From NCBI GenBank assembly GCA_002352055.1, contig DEHS01000094.1, positions 26,676-67,499 on the forward strand: a stretch of 40,824 nucleotides of DNA, written 5' to 3'. Source of the stretch: Legionellaceae bacterium UBA2794 (lineage in GTDB: Bacteria; Pseudomonadota; Gammaproteobacteria; Legionellales; Legionellaceae). Made by a program: the position numbers and the translations under genes. Positions 33,889 through 40,824 of this stretch are shown here, piece after piece. Position 1 is the stretch's first letter; each line of letters opens with the position of its first letter. The notes below the pieces were generated by a model. That model did not search any database and had not been told where the DNA came from. It worked only from the letters and a program-made list of their open reading frames with translations.

Positions 33889-36800
33889 TTACTCTATTGT
33901 GACTAAATCCTCTTCGATTATTCGAATCATCTCCTCCCCTACTTTTTTTCTGAAAGTAGGTTCTAAATTGGCAGAAATCACTATAAATGAGTTTTTTGAG
34001 TGGGTCGTATGTAAAAAATTCACATCAAACACATTATTTATGTTTAATAAATCATATTGATATTCAGGATGAGTTCGGATTTTAAAACCAAATAACTCAA
34101 CCGGCTCTTTGTTTAAATCCTTTACAAAATTACCTTGTACATTAATATTGATTAAAAAATTGTTGCCTCTAATTGAGTTTAACCGATCTATGAATTTAAG
34201 CGTTTCCGAATATAGTTTTACCTGGGATAACAGACTGTATAGCCAAAATAAACTTTTAATGATGGTTTTTTTAACAAAATTAGTTTCATTCCTAAAGCTG
34301 CTTATGCTGGCAAGCTTGATTAAATTAGGACATCCCTGATATGGATGAGTATTAATTGCCGCTTGATGAATAGCTCGCGACAGCTCCATCACATTTGATT
34401 GCTCATGAAGAGCCAGTTTTACTGGTTCAATTCTTAAAAAGCAACCGATTGTATTATCATAATCCTGACTTTCTCGAGTAGATTTTACTCGGTTAATACA
34501 TACAGACGTACTCTTCTCAGAACTAAATTTTTTTAATGCCAAAGCCACTATGGCGCATAGACCGTCAAGAATACTTATATGTTTTCTAGCGCAGAAAGCA
34601 TTCAAATCATTCAGGTTTTCTGGTGAAATATCAATGTACGTTGAGTAAGAGTAGTTTTTAGTGTGCATGTCTTTTACAATATATTCCTCAGGAAAGGCAT
34701 ATAAATTCGCATCTTTTAGATACTCGTCCCAAAAAGAAATATCGCGATTGAGGTATTTTTTCAAATGAATCTGTTCGTCTAAAATATAGTCTCGATAAGA
34801 ATGATCTTGAATTTTATTACTTATTTTTTTCGCAGAATAAAACTGAGATAAATCATATAATAAAATATCAGGAACAAGATCATCGGATATGATATGAGGG
34901 ATACAAAGTTGTAATTCGCTGCAATTTTCATTGAGATAAAATAAGCGAATTATAATTTGTGGCGCATTTTTAGGCCAAAGGGAATAATTCATCAATTCCT
35001 GAATGGACTCGTTTAAAAGTTCCTCTTTTTGACTATCAGATAATAATTCAAGAGACCTTTCAACGATAACAGAAGAGTTATTTTTTAGAAGATACTGTCC
35101 TGGGCGAAATCGCGCCGTTCGGTATGACAAAGCTTCATGCTTATTTAATAATGCGACATAGGCTTTATTAAGTTTTTTTACATCAAAACGGCCGTCAAAT
35201 CGTTTACGTGAAATAATGTTAAGTTTCTTTGCTTTAGGTTCAAAGGTATTGGCTATCCATAACATAAATTGGAAATCGCTTAAAGGAAGAAGACCGGTAT
35301 CCACATTTAAGTTGTTAGCGATCCGGTTCTCATCCTTAATAATTTTTTTAGCTTTTTTAATAATTGGAATGAGGCTACCAATAGTGGTGTGTGTATAAAT
35401 ATCCTGCAAAGAAAGCTCTAAACAAAACTCCTTATTTATTTTTGAAATAATTCGTGCTGCAGATAAAGAATGTCCACCTAATTCAAAAAAATCATCTTCG
35501 ATACCGATTGTATTTATGCCCAATTCCTCAGACCAGATAGCCATTAACTTTCCCCTCAGGGAGTTTCGTACCTTGGTATAATTTGTATTCTCTTTTACTT
35601 TAAATTGAGGCATGGGAAGAGCAGCGCGATCTAATTTATCATTAGCATTTAATGGAAATAGTTCCATTTCAATAAATACGGTTGGAATCATGTAGTCAGG
35701 TAAATAATTTTTTAAATACTGGCGTAATGTTTTTGGTTGTAACTTTATTGTGGAATTTTTTGGAATGTAATAAGCGATTAAACTATTTTCTTTCTGGTTT
35801 AACTGGTACACATTTACTATTGCCGCTTTAATATCCGGATAATTCATGAGGTAGCTTTCTATTTCGCTGGGCTCCACCCTAAAACCACGAATTTTGATCT
35901 GATGGTCAATTCTGCCCATGCATTCAAAATTACCGGTAGTATTCAGACGACATAAATCGCCGGTTTTATATAACCTATCCCCTGGGTTTTGGGTAAAAGG
36001 ATTTTTAATAAAATATTTTTCTGTTAATTCGGGACTATTTAAATAACCTCTAGCTAAAGCTCGTCCCCCAATATATAACTCCCCTATCTCATTTTTCACT
36101 ACGGGCTGCAATTGGTCATTAAGAATATACGCGTCAGTATTGAGGGCTAAGCGACCTATCGGGATATTTTTTTCAAAATCATTAATATTGCTTTTATTAA
36201 TAGAAAAAGCAGTGACCGCAACTGTGGTTTCTGTAGGTCCATATTCGTTGTATATAACATGGTGTGGATAGAGCTTAAGCCATGAGGCGCATTCTTGTTT
36301 GGTTAAATTTTCCCCACCCAACATAAGTTCTTTTAAAAAAGGTAATTGGATAAATTTGTTTTCCATTTCGTGGACTAAAATTTTAAAATAACTGGGAGTT
36401 ATTTTTATAAAATCTATCGCACACGCATTTAAATAATTAATGTATTTTTTAGGGTCCTTTTTAATAGGATCCTCACACATGATCACCGTTAATCCGAGAA
36501 TCAAAGGAACCAAATACAAAGTAATGGACATATCAAAAGCATGATTAGATGAAAAATCTATTCTGGAAATATCTTTATGCTGTTGTGAAAACCATAAGCA
36601 ATAATTCACAATCGCCTGATGTTCAATTAAGACACCTTTTGGCACACCAGTGGAACCTGAGGTATAGATTACATAGGCCAGATTTTTTTCGGACATTTCG
36701 ATGGATGGATTTGATACAGACTGTTTTTTTATATCCTTATTATCTGTAATGACTAAAGCGTTGCCGTTTAAACTCAATTTTTTCTTATGACACTCAGTAG

Positions 36801-37122
36801 TAATTAATAAAGGATTACCTGCTTCTTTTAAAATTAATAATATTCTTTCGCGAGGATAAGTGATATCCAATGGAATATAAGCGCAGCCGGCTTTTAGAAT
36901 ACCTAATACTGTAATAAGAAAATCAAAAGAACGTTCAAGATATACCGCCAGTGGTGTTTCTTTTTGTATCCCTTTTCTTATTAAATAATGAGCAAGTTGA
37001 TTGGCTTTTTGATTGAGTTGCTCGTAATTTAAGGACTGATGATTAAAGATCACCGCAGTACGTTGCGGATTATTTTCAGCCTGGTATTCAATAAATTGAT
37101 GCAACGTTTGCAAGTGATCCAT
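33889..37122 (-). CDS. nonribosomal peptide synthetase, A-T-C module
   Basis: The 1077-residue protein has an adenylation domain (about 10-505): YTSGSTGVPKG (153-163), YGPTETT (294-300), GRIDHQIKIRGFR and LNANDKLDR with Lys496. A carrier domain follows with DDFFELGGHSLS, Ser552. Residues 605-1077 are a condensation-like domain whose HHxxxDG motif reads PHIISDD (742-748), so the catalytic His743 is kept but the first His and last Gly are lost. No thioesterase or epimerase follows. By hand alignment to GrsA the pocket residues read D-M-T-K-M-G-E-V-A-K, close to published asparagine codes. It is one of two genes of an NRPS-dioxygenase unit. The product is unknown. Confidence 0.88.
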   Translation of the reverse strand: MDHLQTLHQFIEYQAENNPQRTAVIFNHQSLNYEQLNQKANQLAHYLIRKGIQKETPLAVYLERSFDFLITVLGILKAGCAYIPLDITYPRERILLILKEAGNPLLITTECHKKKLSLNGNALVITDNKDIKKQSVSNPSIEMSEKNLAYVIYTSGSTGVPKGVLIEHQAIVNYCLWFSQQHKDISRIDFSSNHAFDMSITLYLVPLILGLTVIMCEDPIKKDPKKYINYLNACAIDFIKITPSYFKILVHEMENKFIQLPFLKELMLGGENLTKQECASWLKLYPHHVIYNEYGPTETTVAVTAFSINKSNINDFEKNIPIGRLALNTDAYILNDQLQPVVKNEIGELYIGGRALARGYLNSPELTEKYFIKNPFTQNPGDRLYKTGDLCRLNTTGNFECMGRIDHQIKIRGFRVEPSEIESYLMNYPDIKAAIVNVYQLNQKENSLIAYYIPKNSTIKLQPKTLRQYLKNYLPDYMIPTVFIEMELFPLNANDKLDRAALPMPQFKVKENTNYTKVRNSLRGKLMAIWSEELGINTIGIEDDFFELGGHSLSAARIISKINKEFCLELSLQDIYTHTTIGSLIPIIKKAKKIIKDENRIANNLNVDTGLLPLSDFQFMLWIANTFEPKAKKLNIISRKRFDGRFDVKKLNKAYVALLNKHEALSYRTARFRPGQYLLKNNSSVIVERSLELLSDSQKEELLNESIQELMNYSLWPKNAPQIIIRLFYLNENCSELQLCIPHIISDDLVPDILLYDLSQFYSAKKISNKIQDHSYRDYILDEQIHLKKYLNRDISFWDEYLKDANLYAFPEEYIVKDMHTKNYSYSTYIDISPENLNDLNAFCARKHISILDGLCAIVALALKKFSSEKSTSVCINRVKSTRESQDYDNTIGCFLRIEPVKLALHEQSNVMELSRAIHQAAINTHPYQGCPNLIKLASISSFRNETNFVKKTIIKSLFWLYSLLSQVKLYSETLKFIDRLNSIRGNNFLININVQGNFVKDLNKEPVELFGFKIRTHPEYQYDLLNINNVFDVNFLHTTHSKNSFIVISANLEPTFRKKVGEEMIRIIEEDLVTIE

Positions 37123-37394
37123 CTAATTCATCCCTGTCCATCTAATTAGTGGGCGACGCTCTACGTTCCTCATGAAATAATTAATTCATCTTAAGGATTT
37201 TGTAAAACTCTATATAAAATATAGGTAAGAATTATAAGAATTCCAATTTCCCATTAAATTGATTTTATATTGTGTTCGATAGATGAATTTATTTAATCTT
37301 TATGATCAAATTAAGGAATATCTGTTTGAATTTTAACGAATTACACGGTATTCAACAGCTCAGGAGTTCTTTGCTATTTTTGAAAAGTTCTACT
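37123..37394. promoter_or_regulatory. 272-base intergenic region with possible NRPS promoter
   Basis: The region between the WbpL-like and NRPS genes, both minus. A TATAAT box reads on the minus strand at 37231-37236, 109 bases before the NRPS ATG, with a weak -35 (TTTAAT) about 16 bases further up. The rest is AT-rich with no gene. Confidence 0.3.
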
Positions 37395-38417
37395 TTAGTG
37401 TGACACATTGACGGCAAACATAGGATGTTTGATTTCGATTAATATATAAATTGAAATTAAGATAAAGAATTGAAGTCCAAACAAAGCCAGGAAACCAATT
37501 TCATTTTTTTCCACTAAGAAAATTAATGAAAGGAAGATCAAATTGACAATTGCTTGTCCCAACAGGATTACACGAGTCGAAACCCCCTGTTGTTTTAAAC
37601 GTTGATAGGCATGTTTTTTGTGAGCGGAAAAACATTTTTCCTTATTTAAAGCACGTCGGATTAATGTAATGGTTGCATCAAAAAGAAAGAGACCATTTAA
37701 TACAAACCAATACCCCAGAGGAATATTGAATTTTTTTTGAGCAACAACTGCAATCATGAAGCTAATTAAGCCCAACGAAGCACTGCCCACGTCCCCCATG
37801 AATAAACGAGCAGGAGGAAAATTAAATATCAAAAATCCCAGCAATCCTACACCCAAAACCATACAATATTCTTGGTATGGAATGGCATCAGGATTTTGGT
37901 TTAAAAATAAAGCATAAGATACCAGAATAAACAATGCTTGTAAGGCACAAAAGCCATCCATGCCATCCATAAAGTTAAAATGGTTAATTGACCATATTAC
38001 CGCTACCAGTAAAAACATAAAAATTAAAAAAAAGTTTGTTATTGGAAATAGCATTAAATCCAAAATTTCAGGTCTTAAAAATAAAGCAACGATAAGACCT
38101 ACTAAACATTGAATGGCTAATCTGCTTTTGGCTGATAGCTGGAATAAATCATCTAAAAAACTGACACCAGAAAGTAAACAAATGCTCAGTATAAAGAAAG
38201 TTAATTCGTTCGACGGGACTTTTGAGAAATAACTGATAAATGGGAGACTTAAAACAGATAAACCAATAAAAATGGCTCCTCCACCCCGAATAGTGGGTAT
38301 GGAATGCATGGAGCGCTCATTAGGCTTATCCATGAGTCGAGTATTTTTGGCAAACCTACAAAACAGATGAGTCATTAATATCGATGTTACAAAAAAAATA
38401 CTTAGGGATAAAATCAT
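37395..38417 (-). CDS. undecaprenyl-phosphate glycosyl-1-phosphate transferase (WecA/WbpL type)
   Basis: The 340-residue integral membrane protein has about ten hydrophobic segments and the family motifs SFLDDLFQLSAKSR (Asp pair for Mg2+), NFMDGMDGFCALQ, FPPARLFMGDVGSASLGL and KHAYQRLKQQG. It transfers N-acetylamino-sugar 1-phosphate from a UDP sugar to undecaprenyl phosphate and so starts O-antigen or capsule repeat synthesis. WbpL-type enzymes prefer QuiNAc/FucNAc/GlcNAc; the sugar cannot be chosen here. It is in the right-hand polysaccharide group with a capsule-like transferase and a GDP-fucose synthase. Confidence 0.88.
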   Translation of the reverse strand: MILSLSIFFVTSILMTHLFCRFAKNTRLMDKPNERSMHSIPTIRGGGAIFIGLSVLSLPFISYFSKVPSNELTFFILSICLLSGVSFLDDLFQLSAKSRLAIQCLVGLIVALFLRPEILDLMLFPITNFFLIFMFLLVAVIWSINHFNFMDGMDGFCALQALFILVSYALFLNQNPDAIPYQEYCMVLGVGLLGFLIFNFPPARLFMGDVGSASLGLISFMIAVVAQKKFNIPLGYWFVLNGLFLFDATITLIRRALNKEKCFSAHKKHAYQRLKQQGVSTRVILLGQAIVNLIFLSLIFLVEKNEIGFLALFGLQFFILISIYILIEIKHPMFAVNVSH

Positions 38418-38516
38418 TTATTAATACCCAACATTTATGTAAATCAGGAGCAAGAAATTAAATACCAAAGAAACATTACCCACGTTTTATAATTCATATT
38501 AATGAAAAACATAGCA

Positions 38517-39968
38517 TTACAAATCAGAAACACTCTCTAGTTGATGCGCTTTTTTTCTCATGATTTCTGATGTAACTTTATTTTTTTCTCTCATTAATTC
38601 AGGAAAATATTTATTCATTGAATCCAATAAAGGGCGTACTCTATTCACATGCTCTTGATTGTTTTTATCAAACTTTCTAAAACTAAATAAATCTCCGGGC
38701 ATACTGGCTGACAAAACATTATTTAATAATTTATCAATTCCTTTTTCAGGTATTTTGCCGGAATTTTTCATTTGAAATAATTTAATTTTCTCTGGCAAAT
38801 TATCAATATCCATCAAATTATGAAAATGAACGAAATATTCTTGATCGGAATAATAAGCGTTACTTACCACAGAACAAGAACCCGCCAACGCACTTTGAAA
38901 TCCAATAGTTCCAGTACATGTCACCGTTACCGGACACTCTTTAATCAAAAGGGTTGCTGGAACTTCATAAGGAACAAGCACCACATAAGATAACGCAGCC
39001 AGTTTTTGAATAACGTCTCTTTTTCTAAAACCAAACTGTAATGGATGATCTTTAACAAAAATTACATAACCCTCTTTACCCAATACGTGGCATACCTTAA
39101 GAATTAGCTCTTCGTTATTTAATAAACTTAAGTCTTCCAGCCAATAATCTAAAGATGCTTCGGGTAATAGTTGTAACCCAATAAAGACGCGTTTTTCTTT
39201 AGGAGTAGTGGTTAGTTTTTCTTCCCATTTATCATCCATATAGCTTTTTACTTTATAATCAAGCAATCGCGGCTTATGGTTAAGCGAGTTTTTAGCATCC
39301 AGATAATGGATATTTAGTTTATCCCGTTTAAGGTAACGAATAAGATCAAAAGCAAGTCCGCGAATTTTAAAGTATAAAAATGTGCGCCAAAATAAGAGAG
39401 TGCTGTATTTCTTGCTTTTACTGACGTAGGATGGTGTAAACGATTCATTTAAGAGTAAAATTCTAGATTTATCAATCTCTGTTAACTCCGGATCGCGAAA
39501 TTTAATTAGTCTTCCTCTTTCCATTAACATTACATGATCAGGAATAATTGACGCAGTCATTTCGACAAATTTAATATTATAAGATTGAGTAATTCTGCTA
39601 AGTACATCAAATAAATAGCGATCGATTATAAAACTAACGATGAGTTTTGGTTTTTCTTTTTTTATCAGTGTATCCAATGTCAACCACATCGATCCAATCA
39701 TGGATAAGGCCAATGATTTTTTCAAGTTTCGTAACACGCGGCAACGTCTGATAATATCCGCACACTCTACTTCAGAAAACTGATCAATCGCAATCTGTTC
39801 ACAATTTTGGTTATTTAAATGATAATAAAAATCATCAACAATGCATAAATCAACTGGCTCCCTAAGATCAGACATAACGGCTGAAGAGCTGCTAAACTTT
39901 AAATTTTCTGCTAAAAACTGCCACCACGGAGTAGTATTGTGGTGAGAGAAAAAAATAACTTCTGTCAT
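38517..39968 (-). CDS. capsule-polysaccharide-type glycosyltransferase (KpsS/LipB-like)
   Basis: The 483-residue protein has no signal peptide or strong membrane segment. The C-terminal half has VIFVKDHPLQFGFRKRD, VVLVPYEVPATLLIKECP and VTCTGTIGFQSALAGSCSVV, the pattern of the Capsule_synth family (KpsC/KpsS, LipB and related retaining transferases). The N-terminal half with VDLCIVDDFYYHLNN is not recognised in detail. It lies 14 bases before the fcl gene end and 100 bases upstream of the WecA-type gene. It may add sugars to a lipid-linked surface glycan; acceptor and donor are not visible. Confidence 0.72.
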   Translation of the reverse strand: MTEVIFFSHHNTTPWWQFLAENLKFSSSSAVMSDLREPVDLCIVDDFYYHLNNQNCEQIAIDQFSEVECADIIRRCRVLRNLKKSLALSMIGSMWLTLDTLIKKEKPKLIVSFIIDRYLFDVLSRITQSYNIKFVEMTASIIPDHVMLMERGRLIKFRDPELTEIDKSRILLLNESFTPSYVSKSKKYSTLLFWRTFLYFKIRGLAFDLIRYLKRDKLNIHYLDAKNSLNHKPRLLDYKVKSYMDDKWEEKLTTTPKEKRVFIGLQLLPEASLDYWLEDLSLLNNEELILKVCHVLGKEGYVIFVKDHPLQFGFRKRDVIQKLAALSYVVLVPYEVPATLLIKECPVTVTCTGTIGFQSALAGSCSVVSNAYYSDQEYFVHFHNLMDIDNLPEKIKLFQMKNSGKIPEKGIDKLLNNVLSASMPGDLFSFRKFDKNNQEHVNRVRPLLDSMNKYFPELMREKNKVTSEIMRKKAHQLESVSDL

Positions 39969-39982
39969 GTAATTTACCCTGT

Positions 39983-40824
39983 CTAGTTTAAAGCCATAGC
40001 GAATTTATCCAGGTAAATTTTACTTAACTCTTCAGCAAACGATAGTTTCGGATACCAGCCTGATTTATTAATTTTATCGGTATTTAAAAGTTTTTGCGGT
40101 GTGCCATCGGGTTTTGTTTTGTCCCAACTAATCTCGCCCTTATAATCTACAATAGTACACAAGAGTTCCACCAATTGTTTTATTGAGATATCTTTGCCAT
40201 AGCCAATGTTAACCAATACTCCAGTGACAGGACAATTTATTAACTCGTTAAATTGCTCATCAGGTAAATTTAATAGGAAAACAGCAGCATCACCCATATC
40301 ATTACTATGCAAAAACTCTCGCTTTGCTATGCCTGAGCCCCAAACTTCAACAGACGGTGAATTATTCATTTTTGCTTCATGAATTTTTCGCATTAATGCG
40401 GGAATAACATGTGATGCCTGAAGATCATAATTATCGTTTGGACCATACAAGTTTGTGGGCATTCCGACTATATATTGAGTTCCATATTGTTTATTAAAAG
40501 ACTCACATAAGGAAATACCTGAAATTTTGGCTAAAGCATAGGCTTTATTGGTAGGTTCAAGAAGACCTGTTAATAGATGTTCTTCATGCATGGGTTGAGG
40601 GCAATCTCTTGGATAGAGACAAGAAGATCCTAAAAACATAAGGCGCTTAACTTTATGCTCCCAGGCAGCATAAATGATATTATTTTGAATCATCTGATTT
40701 TGATATCCAAAATCAGCTGGATACGTGTTGTTTGCAACAATTCCACCAACCTTTGCGGCAGCCATAAAAACAAACTCAGGCTTTTCCTGAGCAAAAAAAT
40801 CGTTAACTGCACTTTGCTGCCTTT
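39983..40824 (-). CDS. fcl: GDP-L-fucose synthase (partial, 5' end beyond window)
   Basis: The reading frame runs on to the right edge, so about 279 residues are visible and the N-terminal TGxxGxxG is missing. The visible part has FVFMAAAKVGGIVANNTYPADF, FLGSSCLYPRDCPQP, the catalytic Tyr-x3-Lys in NKAYALAKISG and PTNLYGPNDNYD, which are strongly conserved in Fcl/WcaG. The enzyme makes GDP-L-fucose from GDP-4-keto-6-deoxymannose in two steps, epimerisation and reduction. An apparent ATG at 40765 is internal. The likely partner gmd would lie just outside the window. Confidence 0.93.
   Translation of the reverse strand, partial: RQQSAVNDFFAQEKPEFVFMAAAKVGGIVANNTYPADFGYQNQMIQNNIIYAAWEHKVKRLMFLGSSCLYPRDCPQPMHEEHLLTGLLEPTNKAYALAKISGISLCESFNKQYGTQYIVGMPTNLYGPNDNYDLQASHVIPALMRKIHEAKMNNSPSVEVWGSGIAKREFLHSNDMGDAAVFLLNLPDEQFNELINCPVTGVLVNIGYGKDISIKQLVELLCTIVDYKGEISWDKTKPDGTPQKLLNTDKINKSGWYPKLSFAEELSKIYLDKFAMALN

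Overview
The window looks like Legionella (or a close relative) from about 2.8 kb onward. It carries a Mip-type FKBP isomerase, a 64-residue CsrA, AccA, TilS, BirA and SdaA that read like Legionella proteins, in AT-rich DNA beside a lipopolysaccharide (LPS) gene region. The first 2.8 kb is different. It holds shikimate-pathway genes in an arrangement typical of Bacteroidetes: aroA, aroB and a DAHP synthase with a C-terminal chorismate mutase. It also has two TAnnTTTG promoter boxes and a tRNA-Leu without encoded CCA. The second tRNA-Leu (2765-2851) has a 5' acceptor strand matching its upstream neighbour and a 3' acceptor strand that does not pair with it, so the two sequences appear to be joined inside this tRNA, either by misassembly or by a real recombination.

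Layout. 1-2507: partial aroA, aroB and DAHP synthase/chorismate mutase, all minus. 2653-2851: two tRNA-Leu. 3006-3279: a tandem palindromic repeat. 3443-4198: an unknown membrane protein. 4676-6127: a divergent glucose-6-phosphate isomerase. 18241 down to 6418: a tightly packed 14-gene minus-strand operon for an unusual surface sugar (wbqC-like, gtrB-like, two methyltransferases, a beta-propeller protein, a PglD-type acyltransferase, a carrier protein, SDR, GNAT, stand-alone adenylation enzyme, gtrA, wecE, rmlB, rmlA). 18488-20065: a divergent, plus-strand GT-C-like membrane protein. 20074-29613: AmpG-like permease, mip, sdaA, a coiled-coil protein, tilS, accA, a Sfp-type phosphopantetheinyl transferase, birA and csrA. 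30293-37122: a small protein, a beta-lactamase-fold protein lacking its catalytic residues, a TauD-family dioxygenase and a 1077-residue A-T-C nonribosomal peptide synthetase. 37395-40824: a WecA/WbpL-type phosphosugar transferase, a capsule-type glycosyltransferase and a partial GDP-fucose synthase, again surface polysaccharide genes.

How the genes may work together. RmlA, RmlB and WecE should make dTDP-4-amino-4,6-dideoxygalactose (dTDP-Fuc4N); no rmlC or rmlD is present. The adenylation enzyme, the 79-residue carrier protein, the SDR and the GNAT enzyme look like a small carrier-protein line that activates, modifies and transfers an acyl or aminoacyl group, plausibly onto the 4-amino group. 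The GtrB-like transferase, GtrA and the divergent GT-C-like protein resemble the three parts of a Gtr system (lipid loading, flipping, periplasmic transfer). The phosphopantetheinyl transferase at 27.6 kb could activate both this carrier protein and the NRPS. The NRPS pocket residues, aligned by hand, resemble an asparagine code, and the adjacent HxE...H dioxygenase suggests a hydroxylated amino-acid product. These functional links are inferences from gene content and motifs.
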